DNA of 64,000 nt, from contig CAKOGP040002091.1 of NCBI GenBank assembly GCA_933822405.4, positions 367,889 to 431,888 on the forward strand, given 5' to 3'. Position numbers and translations under genes: made by a program. Source of the DNA: Cylindrotheca closterium. Taxonomy: Eukaryota; Bacillariophyta; Bacillariophyceae; Bacillariales; Bacillariaceae. The notes beneath the pieces were generated by a model. That model saw only the letters and a list, made by a program, of their open reading frames with translations, did not search any database and was not told the DNA's origin. Positions 29,541 to 38,788 of the stretch are shown here, piece by piece (within the stretch, counting starts at the first letter, position 1; every line of letters starts with the position of its first letter).

Positions 29541-29936
29541 TTACACAGTGAACCAGGTGTCGCCATTGGATATAGTATTTCCACTGCTTTCCAAGTTTAT
29601 CCAAAAATGGCAAGAGTCATTCGTCCTAATGTTCTCAACACCTGGTATCATTCCGAAATGGAGTAGGAGTTGGAATAGGACGAGGAGGATGATTGATCCA
29701 TTTCTATGAGCGGTGGAAACAGAGGCTCCTTCAAACAGAGGATTCTTCGCCACTAACGTCGCTGCGCTATATTCATCGTCCATGACCAGTATTGTTTCAG
29801 GGAGCATCTTGCTAAAGTCCTCGGTCGTAGCGTTCCACACTTTTGGCTTTTTCGTTTCATGGTTCTTGCCCAACCACGAGGGTATGTTGATTCTTAATAC
29901 AGAAGTACTGTTGCCTTCTTTCTCCCTCTTTTTCAT
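29541..29936 (-). CDS. Doubtful downstream open frame overlapping the epimerase stop
   Basis: 131 codons beginning at an ATG that overlaps the TGA of the epimerase gene (GGATGA). The encoded sequence starts basic (MKKREKEGNS), has a plausible soluble part (TEDFSKMLPETILVMDDEYS) and one hydrophobic segment (SIILLVLFQLLLHFGMIP). It may be 3' UTR sequence, a second cistron, or a remnant of a separate gene. Codon quality is moderate and no family is recognised. Confidence 0.25.
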   Translation of the reverse strand: MKKREKEGNSTSVLRINIPSWLGKNHETKKPKVWNATTEDFSKMLPETILVMDDEYSAATLVAKNPLFEGASVSTAHRNGSIILLVLFQLLLHFGMIPGVENIRTNDSCHFWINLESSGNTISNGDTWFTV

Positions 29937-31363
29937 CCATTCATTCGAAATTGGGTGGCATTGTGTTCTCGAAACCAGGACACGAACTGAACGATCCCTT
30001 CCTCAATTGGAGTACTAGGATTGTAGGCCAGCAACCTTCGAGCCTTGGTAATATCCGCATAGGTGACTGGAACGTCTCCCTTTTGCATTCCCACCGAATC
30101 AATGATAGCCTCCGTCTCCACTTGGGATTCGACCAATCGTACAAAGTCGGCCAAAAGAATGGGCCGACCATTGCCCAGGTTGACCAATTCAGGTTGGCCG
30201 GTATTCACAAACAAGGAATTGACGACGCCTTGCACGATATCCCCCACAAAGGTAAAATCTCGTCTCGAGTTGCCATGATTGAAGACACGAATGGTTTCGT
30301 GATTGGAAATTTTGTCGGTAAAGATCCACGGGGCCATGTCGGGTCGTCCAAAGGGTCCATAGACGGTAAAAAACCGCAGGCCCACGGACGACAAACCATG
30401 CAAATTAAAGTAGGTTTGGGCAATCAATTCGTCACTACGTTTGGTAGCGGCATATAAGGATGCTGGATCTTCGAGTCGATCCGATTCTCGAAAGGGAATC
30501 TTTTCGTTGCCACCATAGACCGACGACGAAGACGCATAGACCAATGGTTGGTCGTGAATGCCACATTTCACCATGGTTTCGAGCAACCGCACAAAGCAAT
30601 CGACATTGTTCCGTGTATACTCGTCCGGATGATCCAAACTGTATCGAACTCCTGCCTGCGCCGCCAAGTGGATTACACGGGTAATGTTGTGTGTTCGAAT
30701 GGTGTTTTGGAGGGTGGCACTATCGCAAACGTCCGCGCGGACCATTGGGATGCCGTGTTGCTGCAATTCTTGTATCCGCAATTCTTTCAGGTCTTGACTG
30801 TAATACGAATTGACACTGTCGTATCCAATGGGATTCATGCCGATTGCCTTTAATTCCAATGCCGTAAACATGCCCACAAAGCCTGCAGCTCCCGTCACCA
30901 ACACATTTGGTTTGTCGCCATTCGGTCCCTTTAATTCTGCCATTTTGGCTGGCGTCATTTTTGGTTTCAAACTATAGGTCTCTTGTGGATGTAATTTTCC
31001 CGAATGCATCATCATCAATCCCAATGGGCCACCTTGTTCCAATTCCTCCACCATTTGAGTTTCGGTTCGAAAATGCCAAAAGACAAAAAAGGAAAACGAA
31101 AGCAGAAACAAACGTTCCACCCAGAATTGATGCTTCATATAGATATTCCATAATATGTTATTGTTGTTTGACACTTTGTGGTGGTGGTGGTTGTGGTGGT
31201 TGCTGAGACTGCTTAAAGACGCCGTTGAAGGGGACCGTCTTTGGTGGTGAGACAGGATGGAGTTGTTCGAGGAAGAGGTGCGGCGACTGGACATGCTGGA
31301 AGATCGCACCGAAGCAGCCGAAGATCTGGAGGAGGGGCTCAAGCTCGCATCCGGTGCCACCAT
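29933..31363 (-). CDS. UDP-glucuronate 4-epimerase-like, Golgi type II membrane protein
   Basis: 476 residues, one exon. It probably converts UDP-glucuronate to UDP-galacturonate for cell-wall or mucilage polysaccharides in the Golgi. A Ser/Arg-rich cytosolic tail of ~75 residues, a TM helix (ERLFLLSFSFFVFWHF) and a luminal catalytic domain are visible. The NAD site is VLVTGAAGFVG, the Ser/Tyr/Lys catalytic set is in YASSSSVYGG and SLYAATKRSDE, and FFTVYGPFGRPDMA is conserved in this epimerase group. The tail PVTYADITKARRLLAYNPST is also typical. UDP-glucose 4-epimerase is a less likely reading because of the TM anchor and the RPDMA motif. Confidence 0.9.
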   Translation of the reverse strand: MVAPDASLSPSSRSSAASVRSSSMSSRRTSSSNNSILSHHQRRSPSTASLSSLSNHHNHHHHKVSNNNNILWNIYMKHQFWVERLFLLSFSFFVFWHFRTETQMVEELEQGGPLGLMMMHSGKLHPQETYSLKPKMTPAKMAELKGPNGDKPNVLVTGAAGFVGMFTALELKAIGMNPIGYDSVNSYYSQDLKELRIQELQQHGIPMVRADVCDSATLQNTIRTHNITRVIHLAAQAGVRYSLDHPDEYTRNNVDCFVRLLETMVKCGIHDQPLVYASSSSVYGGNEKIPFRESDRLEDPASLYAATKRSDELIAQTYFNLHGLSSVGLRFFTVYGPFGRPDMAPWIFTDKISNHETIRVFNHGNSRRDFTFVGDIVQGVVNSLFVNTGQPELVNLGNGRPILLADFVRLVESQVETEAIIDSVGMQKGDVPVTYADITKARRLLAYNPSTPIEEGIVQFVSWFREHNATQFRMNG

Positions 31364-31612
31364 GGTTGTTGTGCAATTGCTGTTGTTGTTGGCAGAGAGA
31401 GTATGGTTTTCCCAGTAAGTTGTGGTTGGTTGGAAAGTGCGGGGTCAAAACGTATTTTTGTGGTTTCTAAATGCGGCCAGCTTTCAAAGGCGGCCACATT
31501 TCCGTTCGACCACCGACCGGACCGTCCAACGGAGATGCAATATTCGACTAATTTGACCCAAAATAAGAATACGAAAAGTTGGCCCGAATTCGCATAAACG
31601 AAAAACAGCAAG

Positions 31613-31687
31613 NNNNNNNNNNNNNNNNNNNNNNNNNNNNNNNNNNNNNNNNNNNNNNNNNNNNNNNNNNNNNNNNNNNNNNNNNNN
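31613..31687. other. Assembly gap (75 N)
   Basis: Unresolved bases directly upstream of the actin-like gene. Confidence 0.99.
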
Positions 31688-31707
31688 TCAATCAATCAAT
31701 CAATCAA
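31688..31707. repeat. TCAA tetranucleotide repeat (5 units visible)
   Basis: Five perfect TCAA units follow immediately after the N gap, then degenerate into CCAATCAATT. The true length is unknown because the gap may hide more units. It is 15 bp from the start codon of the actin-like gene, so it lies in the 5' UTR. Confidence 0.8.
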
Positions 31708-31721
31708 CCAATCAATTCATC

Positions 31722-33123
31722 ATGTCGTCGTATCATCCACCGAAACGAGATAGCATGAGGAATCAAATACGAACGCCAGCACTCGTTCAGAATCGCAAAC
31801 GAATTGTGAAACATCAGGAACCCAAGGCAGTGCCACCCCCACCTTCGATTGACGAGGATACCGTAGATCTGGGTGCCATTGTCATTGACAATGGAACTGG
31901 ATCCACCAAAGGTATGTTTTTTACTTGTTGAAGATGAATGAAAAGCAAATGAAAGTACTTCTACCATTATATGCTTGTATCGTTTCTCACTTTGCTACCC
32001 CATCCTTCATTCAACAGCTGGCTTTGCCGGAGAGGACGATCCTCGATGCGTCTTTCCAACCCTGGTAGCACATCCAACCTCTACCTTTGGTCCCAATTCC
32101 AAGGCCCAAGTCGGCAAACAGGCCGAAGCCAAGTGGAGTGTCCTGGACGTGCAACAACCCATCGACCGGGGTATCATCCAAAACTGGGACGATATGGAAA
32201 CCATTTGGCATCACACCTTTTATCAACTCAAAGCTTCCAGCCAACATCATCCCGTCTTGCTCACCGAAGTTCCACTCAATCCAAAAGCCAATCGCGAACG
32301 CATGACGCAAATCATGTTTGAAACCTTCAAGGTACCGGCTTTGTATATAAATAATACTGCCATTTTGGCACTATATGCCAATGGTCGGACCAGTGGATGT
32401 GTCTTGGAATCAGGAGAAGGTGTCTCTCATGCGGTTCCCGTCTGTGAAGGTTATGTGATTCCTCATGCCATTCTTCGATTGCCTCTTGGGGGTAAGGACC
32501 TGACCCAGTTGCTGCAAAATGCCTTGGCGGAACGAGGACACGCATTGCAGGATCATATAGAAAAAAACTTTTCGGACGAAGGACTCGTGCTCACGTCCAC
32601 TGCCGTCCAGGTGCAAGTCCGAACCATGAAGGAGACCTTGGGGTATGTGGCTCTCGACTTTGGACAAGAAACGATCAAGGCGGTCGACAAGAGTGCGGCT
32701 TTGGAAAAATCCTTTGACCTGAAGGATGGCACCAGCATTCAAATTGGCAACGAACGATTTTACTTTCCCGAACATCTCTTTCAACCAAACGACTTGATGG
32801 GACTGGAAGAAGAAGGGGTTGCGGACATGACCTTTCAAGCCATTATGAAATGCGACGAACTTTTGCAGTATGACATGTTTAGCAATATCGTTCTTTCTGG
32901 AGGTTCTACCATGTTTCCTGGATTCCGGGAGCGCATGTTGAAGGAACTGACGGCACTGGCGGGTTCCGTTGAAATTACTATCAATGATACTGCGGGTCGA
33001 GCCAATGCGCCATGGGTAGGAGGATCGATATTGGCATCGTTGGAACAATTCAATCATTTGTGGATTACCAAACAAGAATATGACGAGACTGGTTCCTCCA
33101 TTGTCCACACAAAATGTTATTGA
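31722..33123 (+). CDS. Divergent actin / actin-related protein
   Basis: Two exons (31722-31911 and 32018-33123) give about 431 residues. The splice falls in the phosphate-1 loop: DNGTGSTK / AGFAGEDDPR, the hallmark of actins. Further actin elements: VFPTLVAHP, LLTEVPLNPKANRERMTQIM, ILRLPLGGKDLT, IVLSGGSTMFPGFRERM and the terminal HTKCY (actin ends KCF). It has a ~50-residue basic, Pro-containing N-terminal extension (QNRKRIVKHQEPKAVPPPPS) and several substitutions: ALYANGRTSGCVLESGEGVS for the usual ALYASGRTTGIVLDSGDGVT. It is therefore probably an actin-related protein or a fast-evolving actin paralog. The exact ARP class could not be set. Confidence 0.9.
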
Positions 33124-33612
33124 AAAAGCATGTTTGTTTGTTTGTCAACCACCACCATTGATTAAGACAACAGACCATCCAACAGCGTATCCAACCAACC
33201 AAGTGACTGGAGAATAGATTCATTGTTTCATTCATTGATTCATTTGTTTGAACTGACTGAAGAACCACTTTTGAAGCAGCACCACGACCAGTCGCGATAA
33301 GTGTCGATCGTTCTTCAGGACCATTGTGCAATGTCTGCGACAGACAAAATTCAGGAATGAATCGGGAGGGGGGTCACTTCTCGCATGGATCATTCATTGA
33401 GTGGCGCCAAAAGTCCTTCTTGGCCAACGCAACCGGACAAAACTAGTCATTACTTTACCCCATCGGGAATGGGCACAAGATATGTTATTTTTTCGCGCTA
33501 GAAAGGTTCATGATTGGAAACAGAAATTTTAAAAGTCGAGTTTTGCATGCTTCGACCAGTCTAATTGTTTAAAAAAGTATTTCTCATTTCTTTATAATAG
33601 CTAGCAGTCATG
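33124..33612. other. Convergent intergenic region, no gene recognised
   Basis: Shared 3' flank of the actin-like gene and the exportin-T gene. Short TTTG and ATTC runs are present near the start; nothing else is supported. Confidence 0.4.
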
Positions 33613-36600
33613 TCATCGTGGCGTCTTGATCATGTTCTTTAGTGCGGTTTCCATTTGCTTTCGATTGCTTACCAAACGAAAATTTTCGACCACTGCCTGC
33701 GAGAATCGAAAGGTATTGGTAAACTTGCCCATCAGTACCTCTTGGAGGTATAAATCTAAAAGTCGTTCGCGCAAGACTTCCAAAATGGCCGCAAATTCCG
33801 AGACGCTTCGCCATTGATTGGCATCCTCACAGTTAAAGTTCTCTTCCAAAAACGAAGCAACTACACCCGATACCAGAGAGTTAACCACAAAGCGAACATA
33901 TCCTTCCACAAAACCCTGTGGTGGAGGTGTCACGACGACTGGGGCATGATTGGAAGCATCATTATTTTGATTCCCTCCTCCTGTCCAATTGTCCAAAAGA
34001 TCCTTGAAAAACATAATGCAAGTCTTCTTCATGAGCGGATCCTCTGCGTGGATGGCGCCATCCAGCATGGAATTCAATATGTTTTCAAAGTTTGATGAGT
34101 TGGTAGGAGAAAAAAAGATGGCCTCGGCTCGGTAGGCTGCAACGTGTTGCATCGAGGCGTAGGTCAACTTGTGGATGGAAAGCTGCTCCGTGCGAAGATG
34201 TGGAGCAACCCCATTCTCTGGTGTTGGAGCGGCGGTCGACATGGTGGAAAGGGTTTGACACTTTTGAAGAAATGGTAGCAAATTGGCATCAAGGACTGGC
34301 ACTGCATTTGATTTGTATTTGATACACAGCTGATTGAATAATTGGGCCACATCAAGAATGTCTTCGCTTGTGCAGTGGGCTATCACCAAACTCAAAATTC
34401 GTGGCATTGAAGGCATTATCTTATCTTCCAAGCAAAGGATCATGCGTTGGACGAAAATGTACATCTTGTTACGGACGTCGTCATTGAATGGCAGAGCTTC
34501 CAGGACTGCAATGTTGATCCTAAGAGCTTCGACCAGAACCATTTGAATTCCTTCGGAAGGATACTTGAATCCTTTAGACAGGTAGGCAATTGCCGCGATG
34601 GACCCAGCAAGCATTTCACCGTGTGCATCTGGATTCTGAGCAATGGATTGGCCCTGCTCTAAAACTCGTTCAATGGAACGCACGTGTGGCGTCATCACTT
34701 GTGTCAGCAATGTCTGTTGCTTGGCTGGGTCCAGTCCAGTTTTGCCAAGCAGCAGACCAATCGATTCGAACAGATTCAGAATATCGTCAATTCGTAATTG
34801 ACCCGAACTAGTATCCAAGAGTTGTAGGATTCCTGCTATGGCGTTGTCGACATAGGGGAGGAGAACACTGCTATTGGCCGCTTTTCCTTTTCCAATTGAT
34901 CGAATGAGGCGCAGCAGCATGTAGCAACAACGAGATCGCACTCGACTTGAAGGATGCTGTAAGCCTCGGTTTCCAGTCAGTGCATCCAGAAGTAGTTGCA
35001 AAAGTTCAGGTTGATCCTTGAGAAGAGGGTAGTACCGAACCGAAGTGTCATAGTACATGATTAGGACCTCTTGGTGGGAATGAAAGGTAATATCACTGGT
35101 ATGCAAACGGACAAGAAGGTTACGAAAGGTTTCATTCTTCATAACTACTTTCAATCCTGGCGGCGGTCGGACACCCTCGCAATAATGATAGACCAAACGC
35201 AAGGCTGCTTCAACATCGGGAGTCTGTGCTGTTGAAAGTGGCATCGGGAGTTGTGACAAGATTTGACACAGAAACTGCAAACATGCTTCGGGAGCAGCCC
35301 GGACAAATTTCTGATTCAATTTTCGAAGTTCAACGCGATACATTTCCTCTTCGGCTTCGTCGTCATCTTCGTGATCGTACTGAAAGTCAGCAGGATATCT
35401 CATTTGACGATAGGTCACATTCAAGAGTTGACCAAAGACTTGTTCTTGCAAGGGTTCTTTCTCGTGTGATGTCACCAGCAGGCCAGCAAAAGGAATCACG
35501 GCCCCTGATACATCAATATCATCATAGGCAAAGCAACGGAAGAAAAGTTCAAGGATCTGCACATAAATTGGATGGTTTTCTTGTTTCTGCTGTTGAGAAA
35601 ACATTGGCACAACCGCAAGTCCTGTTAGATTGATGAATTTGGCAACTTCCATCACTACATCAATGGGGCTTTCATCGACAACCGTCAGGTTTACAGTGGC
35701 ATTGATCTGTTCCAGCACACCGGTACGAACCAGCAAGGCGATTTTTTTATCGTCGTCCATCCCACGACTAATCAGTTCTTGCAAACATTCCATAGCGGTC
35801 ACTCCAGCATCGGCGACGATTGAGTCAGGAGTGGCTGACTGTGACAATGAGGAAAATAAGAGACTCAGCGTGGTTTCGTCCAGGCAAAGGGACAAGTCCA
35901 CCCAAGGCATCATCCCTTTAATAACTGATAAACACAAGAGAGCAATAGAAAGAGCTTCTTGTGTATTCAAACTCGTGTTGGTTGCAGCTCTTAGAGATTG
36001 TCCCAGCATTGGCAGTACTGTACCCATAAGCTGCCCTGACATGCTTTGCACTGGCGACACGGATGGCTGCGATGGCTGTTGTTGTTGCTGTTGGTTTTGC
36101 TGGTGTTCGTTGACTGTAAAGCCACGCAACAAGTCCTTAATCTTGGTATTGACTTCTGTCTCGTCTTTTCCAAATTCCTCTGTCAACGTCACAAGGGTGC
36201 GCAAGAAAATATCAGGGGCAGCCTGTAGAAGGCTGGGATCTTGCAATTCGTTAAACGCATTCGGCCAAGCATGTGGGAAATCTACCTGAATAAAACTAGT
36301 CAGCAAAACTCCAACTTTGGTTCGAATGTAGACAGGATTCCAACAACTTCCATTTCCCATCACCTGTGATAACAGTTCTTGGCGAAAGGCAGCTCTTTGT
36401 TCTACTGTGGTTTGTGAAAGTCGGTGATACGTAGTTAGGCAGTAGAATAGAACCACTTCCTTCTGTGTCGCTTTCAGAACGCCCAACAGAATATCCGCAA
36501 TCGCAGTGTCTGTGGAAGAGGAGACCCATTGAAACAGTAACGACATGGCCTGTTGTTGATTTTGCGAATTGGAGGCATCAGCTGCCAATTGCACGTATTG

Positions 36601-36621
36601 TTCCAGTTCTTGAGGTGTCAT
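33613..36621 (-). CDS. XPOT: Exportin-T (tRNA nuclear exporter)
   Basis: 1002 residues, one exon, matching the usual length of exportin-T (LOS1/PAUSED). It is a HEAT-repeat karyopherin that carries mature tRNA out of the nucleus with RanGTP. The N-terminal Xpo1-like block is seen in YIRTKVGVLLTSFIQVDFPH followed by AWPNAFNEL. Helical repeats run through the whole protein. A Gln-rich loop (NEHQQNQQQQQQPSQP) interrupts it at about residue 180, and Asp/Glu-rich DHEDDDEAEEEMY at about 420. Near the C-terminus TCIMFFKDLLDNWTG resembles exportin-T. Exportin-5 is a less likely reading. It shares a divergent promoter with ALG2. Confidence 0.85.
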   Translation of the reverse strand: MTPQELEQYVQLAADASNSQNQQQAMSLLFQWVSSSTDTAIADILLGVLKATQKEVVLFYCLTTYHRLSQTTVEQRAAFRQELLSQVMGNGSCWNPVYIRTKVGVLLTSFIQVDFPHAWPNAFNELQDPSLLQAAPDIFLRTLVTLTEEFGKDETEVNTKIKDLLRGFTVNEHQQNQQQQQQPSQPSVSPVQSMSGQLMGTVLPMLGQSLRAATNTSLNTQEALSIALLCLSVIKGMMPWVDLSLCLDETTLSLLFSSLSQSATPDSIVADAGVTAMECLQELISRGMDDDKKIALLVRTGVLEQINATVNLTVVDESPIDVVMEVAKFINLTGLAVVPMFSQQQKQENHPIYVQILELFFRCFAYDDIDVSGAVIPFAGLLVTSHEKEPLQEQVFGQLLNVTYRQMRYPADFQYDHEDDDEAEEEMYRVELRKLNQKFVRAAPEACLQFLCQILSQLPMPLSTAQTPDVEAALRLVYHYCEGVRPPPGLKVVMKNETFRNLLVRLHTSDITFHSHQEVLIMYYDTSVRYYPLLKDQPELLQLLLDALTGNRGLQHPSSRVRSRCCYMLLRLIRSIGKGKAANSSVLLPYVDNAIAGILQLLDTSSGQLRIDDILNLFESIGLLLGKTGLDPAKQQTLLTQVMTPHVRSIERVLEQGQSIAQNPDAHGEMLAGSIAAIAYLSKGFKYPSEGIQMVLVEALRINIAVLEALPFNDDVRNKMYIFVQRMILCLEDKIMPSMPRILSLVIAHCTSEDILDVAQLFNQLCIKYKSNAVPVLDANLLPFLQKCQTLSTMSTAAPTPENGVAPHLRTEQLSIHKLTYASMQHVAAYRAEAIFFSPTNSSNFENILNSMLDGAIHAEDPLMKKTCIMFFKDLLDNWTGGGNQNNDASNHAPVVVTPPPQGFVEGYVRFVVNSLVSGVVASFLEENFNCEDANQWRSVSEFAAILEVLRERLLDLYLQEVLMGKFTNTFRFSQAVVENFRLVSNRKQMETALKNMIKTPR

Positions 36622-37086
36622 GATATATGGAAAAAGTCTTGTGCTCGTGCTATGATGTTATGCTGCTGTTTCTTTCTGTCGTTTTGCTTCGGGTTGTCAT
36701 CGACCACTCATTTCCATTTCAATTTCTGTCGTGAATTCGTCTTATTTTCTGTCTATAAAGTTGAATGATTTGCCGCTTGTTTCAAAAGTGCGGTCTTTCT
36801 TGTATTTTGCTGGATTTCTTTTTGTTGCAACTGCCAATTACTTTCAGTCGATGCTACAGTACTGTATTTCTTTTTCTTTTATGGAAACAGAGTTGCCGCT
36901 AGCCTCAGGTTTCCAGTTGCTTGCTCTGCCCATAATTACGACTATTTTAGTTCTCAGAAACAAAATCAAACAATCAAAATAACAACACAAGAAGCAAAAC
37001 AACACACTGTACTACTGTCGTCAAACCAAAGCAACAAGGACAACGATACCAACTGTAATCAAACTAAAGTCGAGGTTAGATTTTCA
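36622..37086. other. Divergent promoter region (exportin-T / ALG2)
   Basis: 465 bp between two divergent housekeeping genes. T-rich on the left and A-rich on the right; no specific element recognised. Confidence 0.4.
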
Positions 37087-38535
37087 ATGTTTTCGTCTGA
37101 CAAAAGCAATGCTTCACAAACAGTGAGGAAAGTTGTCTTTATTCATCTTGATCTCGGAATTGGAGGCGCCGAGCAATTGGTTTTGCAACTTGCCACAGCC
37201 TCACAAGATTTAGGCTATCAGGTGGAATTGGTTACGACTCGGTGCGACTCGGATCATTGCTTTGCTTCCGTTAAGCGGCCGGATGGACGTTTATCGCAAA
37301 ATGTACATATATATGGCCAATGGATCCCTCCCAATATTGCTGGAAAGGGAACTGCCTTCATGTCAACACTGCGAATGTGGTATTTGACTTGGAAGGTTGT
37401 GACATCCAATTCCTGCCACAGAAACGCCGATGTTGTGGTGATGGATGTCCTACCAACGTCACTTCCTCTACTCTTATCTTGGCTGCCATCAGCTGGTATC
37501 CTCTTTTACTGTCACTTTCCTGACAAGTTGCTCTTACGGAACCAGGGTGGAATGGCAAAACGATACTACAGAAAACTACTTGACAGCTTGGAAGAGTCGA
37601 CCATGAATTTATCCGATACATTAGTCGTCAATTCCAAATTTACGTTGAGCCAAGTAAAGAAGCACTTTCCCAGTCTTGCATCCCCGTCTTCGCCAACCGA
37701 AATACTCTATCCAGCATTAGACACGAGTGGAATGGTCCAATCGAATCAACAATCCAAAACATCCAAATCTCCCATTGTATCTCTGAACCGATTCGAACGA
37801 AAAAAGAATATTGGTTTACTCATTGAAGCTTATGCTTACATGAAGGATAGGTCCAACAACAAGTTGCCCAAGTTGATCATTGCGGGAGGCTACGATACTC
37901 AAAATGTGGAAAATGTGGAATATCGAGCCGAATTGGGTCAACTGGCAAAAGACTTGGGCGTAAGGGAGGGAGGTGAACTTGAATTTTTCTTGGACATCAG
38001 CGATGCCCAAAGGGCGACTCTGTTTCAAACGGCTCTCTGTGTAGTGTACACGCCAGACAAGGAACACTTTGGAATTGTCCCACTCGAAGCAATGTATGCT
38101 GGGACTCCTGTAGTCGCCGTCAACTCGGGAGGGCCTACTGAAACAGTGGTGGATGGCAAAACGGGTTACTTGCGGGAACCGACAGCCAAAGCCTTTGGAG
38201 AAGCCATTTTGGAACTGTTTCGGGATCCGAAATTGGCAACGACAATGGGCAACGATGGACGACAACATGTGGAGGAAACCTTTGGGACTGGTCGATTTGC
38301 AACCAAGTGGCAAGCGTTGGTGGAAGAAACCAAGATGCGTCAACTGAAAAGATTTGGAGAGAGCAACAGTGGGTTGGTGTTGTGGGTGAATACGACTATG
38401 TACCTGGTGGAAGCCTTGCTAGCTTTTGCGGCGTGTATTCTACTGACCATCTTGCTGCGGCAAACAGGTGTCTTGGAACCCACTCAGTCCATCATTGGTG
38501 GTATGAGAAGCAGGTTTGCGGGTGAGGAACTGTAA
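37087..38535 (+). CDS. ALG2: ALG2, alpha-1,3/1,6-mannosyltransferase
   Basis: 482 residues, one exon. The enzyme adds the second and third mannoses to dolichol-linked Man1GlcNAc2 on the cytosolic face of the ER. It is a GT4 fold: the N-terminal domain has IHLDLGIGGAEQLVLQLA (ALG2-typical), and the C-terminal domain has the nucleotide-sugar block HFGIVPLEAMYAGTPVVAVN and GGPTETVVDGKTGYL with the E-x7-E-like pair. SLNRFERKKNIGLLIEAYAY is the ALG2 linker motif. A C-terminal hydrophobic helix (LVEALLAFAACILLTILL) anchors it to the membrane. Length equals that of yeast and animal enzymes. Confidence 0.93.
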   Translation: MFSSDKSNASQTVRKVVFIHLDLGIGGAEQLVLQLATASQDLGYQVELVTTRCDSDHCFASVKRPDGRLSQNVHIYGQWIPPNIAGKGTAFMSTLRMWYLTWKVVTSNSCHRNADVVVMDVLPTSLPLLLSWLPSAGILFYCHFPDKLLLRNQGGMAKRYYRKLLDSLEESTMNLSDTLVVNSKFTLSQVKKHFPSLASPSSPTEILYPALDTSGMVQSNQQSKTSKSPIVSLNRFERKKNIGLLIEAYAYMKDRSNNKLPKLIIAGGYDTQNVENVEYRAELGQLAKDLGVREGGELEFFLDISDAQRATLFQTALCVVYTPDKEHFGIVPLEAMYAGTPVVAVNSGGPTETVVDGKTGYLREPTAKAFGEAILELFRDPKLATTMGNDGRQHVEETFGTGRFATKWQALVEETKMRQLKRFGESNSGLVLWVNTTMYLVEALLAFAACILLTILLRQTGVLEPTQSIIGGMRSRFAGEEL

Positions 38536-38788
38536 TGATATAAAAAAATAGAACTAGAAACAACAATTGCTGCCTCGGAAATTACCAACAGTATGGACAG
38601 ATCGGCTCATGGCAAAGCGACTCTGCTGTTCCGAATGAGTTTACCATTTTGCAACAATACCTATCAATAGACTATTCAAAATCTACAGTAGCACTGGCAA
38701 AGAGTAATGTAATAAATAGTATTTTCAATTTCATAGCATTATCGTAACACATGATCGTTGCGAATTAGTTCGATCTCCATCCAATTGC

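Larger units (their letters stand above)
31364..31721. other. Divergent region with assembly gap
   Basis: Shared upstream region of the epimerase and the actin-like gene. Bases 31613-31687 are N (75 bases). The gap directly abuts a TCAA tetranucleotide run, which probably caused the assembly break. Confidence 0.6.
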
